Positions 44,461-52,411 are shown, numbered from the stretch's first letter. The stretch: DNA of 64,000 nt from an uncultured Psychroserpens sp. (GCA_947489585.1 CANLEE010000006.1:124001-188000), one strand, 5' to 3'. Notes: generated from the sequence alone by a model not told the origin. Numbers and translations are program-made.

Positions 44461-44577
44461 TATTAAAGCAAGGAGATTTTGGTTCGACATTTTAAAAAAA
44501 TGACGTTAACAAAAACCAACTTTGCAACATTATCTAAAAACCTTAGTCTTTTTATTATAATAGAAATATAATCAAAA

Positions 44578-45015
44578 ATGAAAAAGATACTATTCTTGCT
44601 TCTTATTTCCCTTCTCTCAACTAATAGTTATGCACAAAGCAAAAATCAACTTGAATTGTTAGACAAATTTATTATAGCACATAACTTAGGTACAGAAAAA
44701 GCAATTGTCAATTTTATAAATGAAACTTACAAACCTACCTTACTCAAAAAAATTAATATGAAAAAGCATATAGCTTTCTATAATCATATTATCAAAGAGT
44801 TTGGTCTATTGAATAGTGAAATTTATGAAGTGGTTGAAACTAAACCAACTAAACTAATTGTAAATCTGATTAAAAAGGGAGAAAGCACAAGTAATAAATC
44901 AATTGACCCAACAGAAATATTAATGGTCGAAATAGATACTGATAAAAATCAACCACGTTATTTGAGTCGTGGTTTAGGCCTTGGAGCATTAGCTTGCTCT
45001 ATTAAAAAAGATTAG
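44578..45015 (+). CDS. Small secreted protein in the cassette-like array
   Basis: A 145-residue protein with a clear signal peptide (LLSTNSYAQSK). The mature part is helical and basic (LLDKFIIAHNLGTEKAIVNF, MKKHIAFYNHIIKEFG). It recalls the N-terminal helper region seen in some secreted flavobacterial serine hydrolases, but I cannot assign a family. It is a stand-alone gene between two array repeats. Confidence 0.7.
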   Translation: MKKILFLLLISLLSTNSYAQSKNQLELLDKFIIAHNLGTEKAIVNFINETYKPTLLKKINMKKHIAFYNHIIKEFGLLNSEIYEVVETKPTKLIVNLIKKGESTSNKSIDPTEILMVEIDTDKNQPRYLSRGLGLGALACSIKKD

Positions 45016-45027
45016 CGTTTTAACGTG

Positions 45028-45223
45028 CACAACAGCGTGTATAGTTCATGCATTCGCCTAAACATCAAATAAAATGACTAACTTTAAACTAACAAGTATG
45101 ATTACTTGGAAAAATGAGCAAAACATAGCCTTGCTCCTTTTTCCATCGGTTTTTTTGACACAAATGGTTTATCCAAAGTGAAAGTTGCTTCAGCTAAAAG
45201 TCCGCGCAAACCATACACAAAAC
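45028..45223 (+). repeat. Cassette-array repeat 3
   Basis: The left arm CACAACAGCGTGTATA is at 45028-45043, followed by CATTCGCCTAA, a variable interior, and a shortened right arm CATACACAAAAC at 45212-45223. The T-rich element is absent. The interior CATTCGCCTAA recurs in similar form near 48610 and 51618, so at least two interior types exist. Confidence 0.6.
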
Positions 45224-45255
45224 CTCTGACAACAATTAGAATAACGAATCAAATA

Positions 45256-45690
45256 ATGAAAAGAAAATTAATTTTTGGCCTAATCAGTATCGCTCTAATA
45301 CTAATTTCATGTGATGCAAAAAGACATTTTGTTAAAACTGAAAACGGAAAATTCGTTGACAAAAGGTTAGTTGGAGTTTGGAAAGGATCTGAATCTGGAA
45401 ATATTGTTGAAGGAATGTCATCTGAATGGGTAATGACTCGAAATTTGGATGGAACTTTCTCTCTTGATTTCAAAGCGACATTAGACGGGCAAATCATGGA
45501 AGGAATTGAAAACGGAAATTGGTGGATTGAAAATGGGTTATTTCATGAATATCATAATGAATCTGAAGGAACAGATATCTATAATTATGAAGTTTTGAAT
45601 AAGAAAAAAATTAAGTTTAGAGCAGAAAAAATGTTTATTGAAGTGGTTAATAAAAACTATGAATTCATTGACACAAAAACGACCGAATAA
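45256..45690 (+). CDS. Lipocalin-like lipoprotein in the cassette-like array
   Basis: I start at the ATG at 45256 (MKRKLIFGLISIALILISCD), a typical lipoprotein signal; the longer GTG frame from 45178 runs back into the repeat. The 144-residue product has LVGVWKGSESGN and NGNWWIENGLFHEYHNE, a pattern like the small lipocalin-like proteins that begin with a WKG motif. The ligand is unknown. Repeat arms lie on both sides. Confidence 0.72.
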   Translation: MKRKLIFGLISIALILISCDAKRHFVKTENGKFVDKRLVGVWKGSESGNIVEGMSSEWVMTRNLDGTFSLDFKATLDGQIMEGIENGNWWIENGLFHEYHNESEGTDIYNYEVLNKKKIKFRAEKMFIEVVNKNYEFIDTKTTE

Positions 45691-45697
45691 ATAACTG

Positions 45698-45716
45698 TTA
45701 GCAACAACGTATAGTG
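45698..45716 (+). repeat. Cassette-array left arm (partial copy)
   Basis: GTTAGCAACAACGTATAGTG at 45697-45716 matches the left-arm consensus and lies 8 bp after the lipoprotein stop. No T-rich element or right arm follows before the small minus-strand gene. Confidence 0.5.
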
Positions 45717-45720
45717 TTAA

Positions 45721-45861
45721 TTACAACTGTCTTCTTGCCCTTTTGTTTCTACTACTTCGGAAGTTCTTACCCACTTTGGTAAAGTAAGCTACAAAAGCCC
45801 AAACTAGGCTTATAGCAATAATTAAAATAATTATTTGATAATATTCATCAGGTAAATTCAT
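45721..45861 (-). CDS. 46-residue membrane protein, reversed within the array
   Basis: On the minus strand an ATG at 45861 opens a frame of 46 codons. It encodes MNLPDEYYQIIILIIAISLV, then a helix end WAFVAYF, and a very basic tail ending RNKRARRQL. One N-terminal membrane helix followed by a positive tail is typical of real small membrane proteins. It is the only gene of the array on the minus strand, and lies between two repeat arms (45697-45716 and 45891-45906). No family is recognised. The 376-bp gap between 45691 and 46066 holds only this gene and repeat sequence. Confidence 0.5.
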   Translation of the reverse strand: MNLPDEYYQIIILIIAISLVWAFVAYFTKVGKNFRSSRNKRARRQL

Positions 45862-45890
45862 ATTTAAATATACAAAAAAATAACGACATG

Positions 45891-46020
45891 ACTACACCTT
45901 GTATAATCATTTGAAGCTGAATTTTCTCTCGGAAATTCAATCTTATTAATTACCTTTAGGTTCAGTGGAAAATGACTTGCGTCCTTTCTATAAATTAACA
46001 ACCATACACGAACACGTTGC
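45891..46020 (+). repeat. Cassette-array repeat 4 (complete, diverged interior)
   Basis: A degenerate left arm ACTACACCTTGTATAA is at 45891-45906 and a full right arm CATACACGAACACGTTGC at 46003-46020. The interior does not contain the T-rich element. The peroxiredoxin gene starts 47 bp after it. Confidence 0.65.
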
Positions 46021-46066
46021 ATGCCAATTAAAAAACAGCATTTATAAATTTTAAAATCTTAAAAAA

Positions 46067-46708
46067 ATGAGCACAATTAGATTAGGTGATGAGGCACCAA
46101 ACTTTACGGCACAATCCACAGAAGGCGAAATAAATTTTCACAACTGGCTTGGAGATAGTTGGGGAATTTTATTTTCTCATCCAGCAGATTATACACCTGT
46201 TTGTACTACCGAATTAGGTACAGTAGCCAAATATAAAGATGAATTTGACAAGAGAAATGTAAAAGTCGCGGCATTGAGTGTGGATGGATTAGTATCTCAT
46301 AATGGTTGGATTAATGACATTAATGAAACACAAAACACAATAGTCAATTTTCCAATTATTGCAGATGAAGATAAAAAAGTAGCCATGTTATACGATATGA
46401 TTCATCCGAATGCGGACAGCAAATTGACTGTGAGATCTGTATTTGTTATTGACTCAGATAAAAAGGTGAAATTAACCATTACTTATCCTGCATCGACTGG
46501 TAGAAACTTTGATGAATTATTAAGAGTAATAGATTCATTACAATTGACAGCTTACCATAAAGTCGCTACGCCTGCAAATTGGAATAATGGAGATGACTGT
46601 GTTATTGTTCCATCTGTTTCTAATGAGGATATTCCTAATCTATTCCCAAAAGGACACACTGAAGTTAAGCCATATTTAAGGCTAACCCCTCAGCCAAATA
46701 TTGACTAA
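46067..46708 (+). CDS. 1-Cys peroxiredoxin (Prx6 type)
   Basis: A 213-residue peroxiredoxin with the active-site motif PADYTPVCTTELG (Cys near residue 47). It has the Prx6-type C-terminal arm (HKVATPANWNNGDDCVIVPS, HTEVKPYLRLTPQP). It reduces peroxides in the cytoplasm with an unknown thiol donor; bacillithiol would be a natural candidate because bshA is in the same window. It is a complete single gene between array repeats, without an obvious operon partner. Confidence 0.9.
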   Translation: MSTIRLGDEAPNFTAQSTEGEINFHNWLGDSWGILFSHPADYTPVCTTELGTVAKYKDEFDKRNVKVAALSVDGLVSHNGWINDINETQNTIVNFPIIADEDKKVAMLYDMIHPNADSKLTVRSVFVIDSDKKVKLTITYPASTGRNFDELLRVIDSLQLTAYHKVATPANWNNGDDCVIVPSVSNEDIPNLFPKGHTEVKPYLRLTPQPNID

Positions 46709-46801
46709 ATCAACACATAAAACATATATAGTTAATTGCTTGGTTTTTGTGTGCTAGGACATGAGCAAAACGAATTAGAGAACTAACTACCAAAAGTAAA
46801 T

Positions 46802-46817
46802 CATACATTGTTGTGTG
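46802..46817 (+). repeat. Cassette-array right arm (partial copy)
   Basis: CATACATTGTTGTGTG lies 14 bp before the DUF4304-like start. It resembles the right arm with the central AACACG missing. No left arm is recognised in the 122-bp spacer. Confidence 0.4.
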
Positions 46818-46830
46818 TAATATCGATTAA

Positions 46831-47325
46831 ATGAAATTATATGATTTAATCCATGAAAGTGGAAAACGAATAATCTACTTTCCATTAAGCCAATTTAGCA
46901 GAGTATCTGTAGATAAAACTAAACACAGTTTCGGAAATAAGGAATTTAAGAAGCTTGTAAATCAAGTTTTAAAACCTTTACTAGAAAAGAATGGGTTTAA
47001 AGGAAATGATTACTTCTATTACAGGTTGAGAAACAATAATATAGAAACCATTTTAATAGGAACTTCTCCTTATGGAAAAGCAGTTTGCATAAACGTTGAA
47101 ATAAAAAAGCATACTAAAAATATAGATGTACTAAATCAGGAAAAAATTGATAAACTAGAATCGATATCTCCAACAAAACAAGGATGGAAGCGATTAAGTC
47201 CTGATAAAGAAGACTGTTGGTGGCAGTTTAGAGCAACAGAAACTAAAAATAGAAAGGTTCTAAAAGAAATTTTTAATTTGATTGAATTAGAGGGAGAAAA
47301 GTATTTTACAAAATATAACAAGTAA
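46831..47325 (+). CDS. DUF4304-like protein
   Basis: A 164-residue soluble protein with the DUF4304 pattern FKKLVNQVLKPLLEKNGFKG, FYYRLRNNNIETI and WWQFRATETKN near the C-terminus. Members of this family are common next to mobile or polymorphic-toxin regions and have no proven role. No signal peptide is present. It is followed directly by a right-arm repeat at 47337. Confidence 0.6.
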   Translation: MKLYDLIHESGKRIIYFPLSQFSRVSVDKTKHSFGNKEFKKLVNQVLKPLLEKNGFKGNDYFYYRLRNNNIETILIGTSPYGKAVCINVEIKKHTKNIDVLNQEKIDKLESISPTKQGWKRLSPDKEDCWWQFRATETKNRKVLKEIFNLIELEGEKYFTKYNK

Positions 47326-47336
47326 TACTACGCAAC

Positions 47337-47357
47337 CATAGACGAATACGTTTTGTG
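47337..47357 (+). repeat. Cassette-array right arm (partial copy)
   Basis: CATAGACGAATACGTTTTGTG follows ACGCAAC and precedes TTAGCA, close to the right arm of repeat 1. It lies 30 bp before the next start codon. There is no left arm in this 61-bp spacer. Confidence 0.55.
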
Positions 47358-47386
47358 TTAGCAAAAAAGCGTTTTGCATTTAACAA

Positions 47387-47935
47387 ATGAATGACCAAAG
47401 AATAAACGGAAAATATATTTTAGCAGGAATGGTTGCTGTTATTTTTACATGGATAGTTCATGAATTTACGCATTGGGTTACGAGTGAATTATTTGGATAT
47501 GAAACTATAATGCAACTAAACAGCACATCACCAATAAAAGGTGAAAACCCGACCGAATCTAGAATGGCTATCATTTCTATATCTGCACCAATTGTAACGA
47601 TTTTACAAGCACTCGTAGTTTTTATCATTCTGAAAACGCGGAATTGGAATAAATATCTTTATCCATTTCTATTCACCGCGTTTTATATGCGGCTTTTAGC
47701 TGGACTTATGAATTTCATAAACGTGAATGATGAGGGACGTGTAAGTCAGTACCTCGGAATTGGGACTTTTACGCTATCAATCACAGCAAGCGGCCTTTTA
47801 TTTTATATGGTCTATAAAATTTCAAAAAAACATTCTTTGAATTGGAAATTTCAATTGGGAACTTATGTAATCGTAATTGTCATCAGTTCTATTTTAATAC
47901 TTTCAGATATGTTTTTCGAAATAAGAATAATATGA
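47387..47935 (+). CDS. Membrane protein with HExxH motif, putative site-2-type metallopeptidase
   Basis: A 182-residue protein with about five membrane helices. HEFTHW in the first helix (residues about 25-30) is an HExxH zinc motif. NDEGRVSQYLGIG near residue 112 could supply the third ligand (Asp), as in M50-like intramembrane proteases. The substrate is unknown. It is shorter than classical site-2 proteases and has no PDZ domain. It stands alone between array repeats. Confidence 0.6.
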   Translation: MNDQRINGKYILAGMVAVIFTWIVHEFTHWVTSELFGYETIMQLNSTSPIKGENPTESRMAIISISAPIVTILQALVVFIILKTRNWNKYLYPFLFTAFYMRLLAGLMNFINVNDEGRVSQYLGIGTFTLSITASGLLFYMVYKISKKHSLNWKFQLGTYVIVIVISSILILSDMFFEIRII

Positions 47936-47945
47936 AGCCAATACG

Positions 47946-48034
47946 CAATAATGTATATAATAACTGGCATTTTAGAATTATCTATAAAACCTAGTGAATT
48001 TCCCAAGGCGTATTTTCTATTTTTGCTAACTTAG
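47946..48034 (+). repeat. Cassette-array repeat 5 (left arm and interior element)
   Basis: A degenerate left arm CAATAATGTATATAA (47946-47960) is followed by the T-rich element at 48007-48034 (GGCGTATTTTCTATTTTT, then GCTAACTTAG). A right arm cannot be recognised before the TerB-like gene. Confidence 0.55.
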
Positions 48035-48127
48035 TTCCCACATCATATCATGATAGTCAAGACTAGAATGACTAAAGTGAATTTAATCTAAAAATTCTAT
48101 TTTTGACAAAACTATAAAAACAAAAAA

Positions 48128-48586
48128 ATGGGGCTATTTGACCAATTTATAAAAAAAACAAAAGACATCGTTTATAAACCTATTTCAGATTTGGAAGCTT
48201 GGATTGGAATCCTATATGCTTGCATGTCCTCAGATGGAGTTGTAAGCGATGTGGAAATTGATTCTCTATCGCGAATGATTGTACATAAACAAAAATTCTC
48301 AGGAATAGACATCGCTCCGCTTTACAATTCAGTTTCAGAAGCAAAATCGAAAATTGGTGGAATTGGCTTAGTTGAGGCTTGCGCTGAATTCGTTAATGAA
48401 GGTGATAAAGACACTTTATTTTCAATGGCAATTGAAATCGTATTAGCAGATGGAGTTCTTGAAAAAGATGAGGAAAAAGTAATAGAGTTAATAGCTGACC
48501 GAATGAAAATTGATGCAGAACTTGCTAACAAAATAATACAAGTTATGCTAATTAGAAATAGAGGTAATGTCGTAATTGTTGATTAA
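48128..48586 (+). CDS. TerB-like (tellurite resistance) family protein
   Basis: A 152-residue cytoplasmic protein made of two similar helical halves with acidic loops: SSDGVVSDVEIDSLSRM near 38-54 and LADGVLEKDEEKVIELIADR near 106-125. These are the metal-binding D-G-x-x-x-x-x-E loops of TerB domains. TerB proteins are linked to metal or phage stress responses. No other ter genes are present, so it acts alone or with a partner elsewhere. Confidence 0.75.
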   Translation: MGLFDQFIKKTKDIVYKPISDLEAWIGILYACMSSDGVVSDVEIDSLSRMIVHKQKFSGIDIAPLYNSVSEAKSKIGGIGLVEACAEFVNEGDKDTLFSMAIEIVLADGVLEKDEEKVIELIADRMKIDAELANKIIQVMLIRNRGNVVIVD

Positions 48587-48672
48587 AAACAGGAATCCTT
48601 CCTAGCCTACTTCGCCTAAGTAAATTGCTTTAAGAGCTGTAAAAATCTGGTTTTTATAGATGGCTTTTCTAT

Positions 48673-48726
48673 GGTTCGTTTTCTTTTACTAAATTTAGAA
48701 TTACTATACACAAGCACATGTAGTTA
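48673..48726 (+). repeat. Cassette-array repeat 6 (interior element and right arm)
   Basis: The T-rich element at 48673-48698 (GGTTCGTTTTCTTTTA, then CTAAATTTAG) is followed by a diverged right arm TATACACAAGCACATGTA at 48705-48722. Upstream, CCTACTTCGCCTAAG near 48610 resembles the interior of repeat 3. The broken DUF2200 gene starts 20 bp after it. Confidence 0.55.
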
Positions 48727-48746
48727 ACTAAAAAGAAGATATAAGT

Positions 48747-49046
48747 ATGTCAAAGAAAGTAACCGCTGAGCGAATAGCAAAATGACTTTTAGCTCTATTT
48801 ATCCGCTTTACCTAAACAGATTGGAGAGAAATGGTAGAACTAAGGAAGAACTTAATCAAGTGATTGAGTGGTTATCGAATCGAGGAAATTGATGATCCAT
48901 TAATCAGAAAAGCTAGATATATGGACAAGCTGGTAGATGAATTGGCAAGAGGCCGCAAAATGGAGAAAATTTTGCGAGAAGAAAAAAATAAGACCTTCTA
49001 CTTCTTGTTTAACTTTTATTGGAATAAAATGATTTTCCAACCATAA
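48747..49046 (+). pseudogene. Broken DUF2200 gene (frameshift plus internal deletion)
   Basis: Three pieces in two frames add up to a DUF2200 protein. An ATG at 48747 encodes MSKKVTAERIAK, then hits a TGA at 48783. In the next frame from 48782, MTFSSIYPLYLNRLERNGR and [13 protein letters not shown] match the family N-terminus. From about 48867 the frame of [12 protein letters not shown] and [20 protein letters not shown] matches its C-terminus. One base seems lost at 48780-48783. The middle part of the family (about 40-50 residues between VIEWL and GYR) is missing near 48870. The tail to 49046 is not family sequence. The gene lies in the cassette-like array behind repeat 6. Confidence 0.78.
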
Positions 49047-49071
49047 AAACACTTACTTCACTTAAGGTAAT

Positions 49072-49090
49072 CATAAACGAATACGTTAGC
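49072..49090 (+). repeat. Cassette-array right arm (partial copy)
   Basis: CATAAACGAATACGTTAGC lies 16 bp before the DUF5946 start and closely matches the right arms at 43852 and 47337. Confidence 0.55.
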
Positions 49091-49106
49091 AACAAACGAA
49101 AAAACA

Positions 49107-49640
49107 ATGCAAGATTATATTAATTTCGCAGAAAAGAATGGAGTTACACTTATTGGAAATGGAAAGTGTCAGTTTTGTGGTGCCAATACAAAAAGAGGAA
49201 TTCACGAATGTCTTGAGATATTCAACCTTGGATTTCAAGATATTGATTTTTCAAAAATTGAAAATCATATATACAGATTTTTAATTGTTGACGCACATAC
49301 ATTGCAACACTCTGAAATTCACGGCAGATGGAATAATCATTTTCATCTTTCAAGGTTGCATTTAATTTTCAAATATCATATTAAATGGACATATCAGTTA
49401 TCACCTAAATTGAGTGATTTGCTGAACAAGTATAAAGTTGACAAACAAAATGAATATCTATATCCTCCAAAAAAACTTGAAAGAGGAAAAATAACCACAA
49501 CAGATATTATAGAAAAGTCAATTAATGAAATTGAAATGAAGTCACTGATTAAAAAATGGGCATTCGAAGTCTACACTAAATGGAATGCTTATCATAATGT
49601 GGTAGATAATATTGCACTAGATTTTTTAAACTCAAAATAA
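49107..49640 (+). CDS. DUF5946 family protein
   Basis: A 177-residue cytoplasmic protein with a zinc-finger-like start (CQFCGANTKRGIHEC), followed by YRFLIVDAHTLQHSEIHGR, a histidine-rich motif typical of DUF5946, and FHLSRLHLIFKYHI. The conserved Cys and His residues suggest bound metal. No function is known. It is a single gene within the array, with a right-arm repeat before it and repeat 7 after it. Confidence 0.72.
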   Translation: MQDYINFAEKNGVTLIGNGKCQFCGANTKRGIHECLEIFNLGFQDIDFSKIENHIYRFLIVDAHTLQHSEIHGRWNNHFHLSRLHLIFKYHIKWTYQLSPKLSDLLNKYKVDKQNEYLYPPKKLERGKITTTDIIEKSINEIEMKSLIKKWAFEVYTKWNAYHNVVDNIALDFLNSK

Positions 49641-49652
49641 AACCAGTTACTA

Positions 49653-49817
49653 AGAACGTTCATAATCATTCGTTTTGTGAGCATTCAAACATGTATGGAA
49701 TTTTGCAATCGTCGCTTTTTGTAGACGAATTTTCCTTTGGTTTGTTTTCTTTTACTAATTTAGACCTAGCGAATATAACACACTAATGAAGCAAACCATA
49801 CACGAACAGATTGTGTG
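49653..49817 (+). repeat. Cassette-array repeat 7
   Basis: A diverged left part (AGAACGTTCATAATCATTCG at 49653-49672) is followed by the T-rich element at 49739-49763 (GGTTTGTTTTCTTTT, then ACTAATTTAG). A good right arm CATACACGAACAGATTGTG begins at 49797. Confidence 0.65.
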
Positions 49818-49839
49818 TGATTTGAAAAGACTTAACAAA

Positions 49840-50307
49840 ATGAAAAACATATCCCTCTTCCTAATAGCGCTAATCCTTTTTTCATGTAATGAAAATGCAT
49901 CTTCAATGATAGATTCTGAAGTCACAATGAATATTCAAAAAGAAAAAGAAAAGCTTCGTTATTTGAAAGAAGTTGAATGGCCTAAAGCCTATCGAGAGCA
50001 AGATACGATTTTACTTGATCGAATCTTGGGAGATGACTTTCAAATGGTAACCAATGATGGTGAGTGGTCAAATAAGATAAAACAACTTGAACGAATTAAG
50101 GAAACAGCAATGAGCCATGATTCTTTCAGATATGAGATAAAAAGACTAGAGATACTTAAAAATGGAACAGCAATAATTGCCGGGACTGGACACATCATAA
50201 ATAATGGCAAAGAAAGTATTTATCAATCAAGTAATATTCTAATCCTTCGAAATGGAATATGGAAAGCAGTTCTATCACATGTTTCAGGTTATAAGGAATT
50301 AGAGTAA
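49840..50307 (+). CDS. NTF2-like (DUF4440-type) lipoprotein
   Basis: I start at the ATG at 49840 (MKNISLFLIALILFSCNEN), a lipoprotein signal; the longer frame from 49786 runs through the repeat arm. Of 155 residues, the mature part has the SnoaL/DUF4440 pattern: KEVEWPKAYREQDTILLDRI, LGDDFQMVTNDGEWSNK and the closing GIWKAVLSHVSGYK. Such small cone-shaped proteins bind or alter small molecules. The substrate is unknown. Confidence 0.78.
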   Translation: MKNISLFLIALILFSCNENASSMIDSEVTMNIQKEKEKLRYLKEVEWPKAYREQDTILLDRILGDDFQMVTNDGEWSNKIKQLERIKETAMSHDSFRYEIKRLEILKNGTAIIAGTGHIINNGKESIYQSSNILILRNGIWKAVLSHVSGYKELE

Positions 50308-50436
50308 CTATATTTGCCGTAATTAATTGTTTGCGCTCACCTATTCAAAAACCTTGTGACCTTCGCTAGCCCAACTTCAGCAAGTAAATTCGTTAAGAAA
50401 ACTAGAACTTTGGTTTTTGCATACAGGGTTTCCTCT

Positions 50437-50499
50437 GGTCCGTTTTCTTTTACTAACTTAGCACATAGCTACCACAGCCAGTAATACACACGCAAGCAG
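50437..50499 (+). repeat. Cassette-array repeat 8 (interior element and short right arm)
   Basis: The T-rich element is at 50437-50461 (GGTCCGTTTTCTTTT, then ACTAACTTAG), followed by ATACACACGCAAGCAG at 50484-50499. The metallophosphatase gene starts 22 bp after it. Confidence 0.55.
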
Positions 50500-50521
50500 A
50501 TAATAATTATAAGAAACACTA

Positions 50522-51574
50522 ATGATTAAAAACACTTTATTTATAATAATATCTATCATTACTATTTCATCTGTTTTTAGTCAAGAAGTTGAAAGTAAAA
50601 AGGATAGTATTAAAAATGAACTTTCTGAATTTTCTGATGGTCCGTATATTTTTATTGAAAATAATAGACTCATTGAAAAAACAATAGTTAGCGGTAAAGT
50701 TTCTTCAAGAGTATTAAAAGCAAATGCATATGACACAGTATTTACTCCTGAAAAATCCGCTTTTAATAAAGTAAAAAAAATTGCTGCATTAAGTGATATT
50801 CATGGACAATATGACGTAGCAATTGAACTACTAAAAAATAATAAAATCATTGATAAGAATCTAAATTGGAATTTTGGCAGTGGACACTTGGTAATTGTTG
50901 GAGATATTTTCGATAGAGGTAATAAAGTTAATGAAATGCTTTGGTTGATTTATAAACTTGAGATTCAAGCAAATAACAAAGGTGGTCGCGTGCATTTTCT
51001 TCTAGGCAATCACGAGTATATGATTCTTCATAAAGATTTAAGATATATAAGTGAAAAATATAGGTTGTCTTCTAAATTATTGAACTTAGAGTATGACCAA
51101 CTATATAGTCATAAAACAATTATTGGTAGATGGTTACGCTCAAAATCAACTATTATTAAAATAAATAATAATGTTTTTGTACATGGTGGTGTTTCTGAAG
51201 ATTTTATAGTAAATAATGATTTTAATCTTGAAAAAATAAATGATGTAATGAGGAAATCCATTGAGCGAACTAAGCAAGAAATGAAATCAACTGATTTTTA
51301 TAATATTTATTATGGCAATAAAAGTTTGATATGGTATCGTGGTTATTTCAATGATAACTTAACTGATAGTGATATTTCAAAAATATTAGAGCTGGTGAAC
51401 TCAAAACATATTATTGTTGGACATTGTTCTAATGAAGAGGTTGTTCAATTATATGAAAATAAAATTTTCGGTGTAGATTCCAGTATTAAAAAAGGGAAAT
51501 ATGGAGAACTTTTATTTATTGAAAATAAGCAATTTTTTCGAGGTACTTTAAACGGAAAAAAAATACAATTTTAA
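50522..51574 (+). CDS. Secreted calcineurin-like metallophosphatase
   Basis: A 350-residue protein with a signal (ISSVFSQEV) and all metallophosphatase motifs in order: SDIHGQYD near 91, GDIFDRG near 127, GNHEY near 162, VHGG near 220 and GHCSNEE near 301. These hold two metal ions. The pattern is closest to the bacterial Ser/Thr phosphatase-like (Shewanella-type) group, but the substrate is unknown. It is a single gene between array repeats. Confidence 0.87.
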   Translation: MIKNTLFIIISIITISSVFSQEVESKKDSIKNELSEFSDGPYIFIENNRLIEKTIVSGKVSSRVLKANAYDTVFTPEKSAFNKVKKIAALSDIHGQYDVAIELLKNNKIIDKNLNWNFGSGHLVIVGDIFDRGNKVNEMLWLIYKLEIQANNKGGRVHFLLGNHEYMILHKDLRYISEKYRLSSKLLNLEYDQLYSHKTIIGRWLRSKSTIIKINNNVFVHGGVSEDFIVNNDFNLEKINDVMRKSIERTKQEMKSTDFYNIYYGNKSLIWYRGYFNDNLTDSDISKILELVNSKHIIVGHCSNEEVVQLYENKIFGVDSSIKKGKYGELLFIENKQFFRGTLNGKKIQF

Positions 51575-51586
51575 CTCCCTGCGACC

Positions 51587-51600
51587 AGCAACGTGTATAC
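51587..51600 (+). repeat. Cassette-array left arm (partial copy)
   Basis: AGCAACGTGTATAC lies 13 bp after the metallophosphatase stop, followed by GTATTCGCCTACTTGACG, the second interior type also seen after 45043. The methyltransferase gene starts 59 bp on, and no right arm is visible. Confidence 0.5.
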
Positions 51601-51658
51601 TTACACCTTAAGTATTCGCCTACTTGACGTCCACAAAAAATCAAAATTTTAAAACAAA

Positions 51659-52411
51659 ATGAATAATGATTATAAAGTTGGTGATTTAATTTATGATGCA
51701 AATATTTATGATGGCATGAATACCAGCTTAGCCGATTTGCAATTTTACAAACGATGGCTACCAAAAAATAAAAATGCTCGCATACTTGAGCTTTGTTGCG
51801 GCACTGGTAGACTTACGCTTCCAATTGCAAAGGATGGATATAATATTACTGGTGTAGATTACACAGCTTCAATGCTTGAACAAGCAAAAGTAAAAGCTTC
51901 CAACGAAGGCTTAGAAGTTGAGTTTATAGAAGCAGATATTAGAACTTTAAATTTGCCAGAGACATTCGATCTTATTTTTATTCCATTTAATTCAATCCAT
52001 CATTTATATAAAAATGATGATTTATTTAAGGCATTTAATGCTGTTAAAAAACATCTCAAAGAAGGTGGCTTATTTCTGTTAGATTGCTTTAATCCCAATA
52101 TTCAGTTTATTGTTGAAGCAGAAAAAGAACAAAAAGAAATTGCTAACTACACCACCAAAGATGGAAGAGATGTATTGATAAAGCAGGTCATGCGATATGA
52201 AAATATAACACAGGTTAATCGCATAGAATGGCATTATTATATAAATGGCGAGTTTGATTCAATTCAAAATTTGGATATGAGACTGTTCTTCCCTCAAGAA
52301 CTAGATGCATACCTAGAAAGGAATGGTTTTAATATCATTAATAAGTTTGGAAGTTTTGAAGAAGATCCATTTAGTAATAATTCAGAAAAACAGATATTTA
52401 TTTGTCAATAG
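51659..52411 (+). CDS. Class I SAM-dependent methyltransferase
   Basis: A 250-residue enzyme with motif I LELCCGTGRLTLPIA near 42-56, an acidic loop VDYTASMLEQAK and FDLIFIPFNSIHHLY near 104-118. The motif order and PFNSIHHL loop place it with small-molecule methyltransferases of the UbiE/ToxA kind, not rRNA enzymes. The acceptor cannot be told. It is preceded by a left-arm repeat and appears to be one of the last members of the array. Confidence 0.83.
   Translation: MNNDYKVGDLIYDANIYDGMNTSLADLQFYKRWLPKNKNARILELCCGTGRLTLPIAKDGYNITGVDYTASMLEQAKVKASNEGLEVEFIEADIRTLNLPETFDLIFIPFNSIHHLYKNDDLFKAFNAVKKHLKEGGLFLLDCFNPNIQFIVEAEKEQKEIANYTTKDGRDVLIKQVMRYENITQVNRIEWHYYINGEFDSIQNLDMRLFFPQELDAYLERNGFNIINKFGSFEEDPFSNNSEKQIFICQ

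Noticed and set aside
43742..51600. Array repeats as a CRISPR array or as MITE copies
   Set aside because: Spacing equals whole genes and is irregular, so it is not CRISPR. The interiors differ between copies while the ends are kept, which is unlike copies of one MITE.
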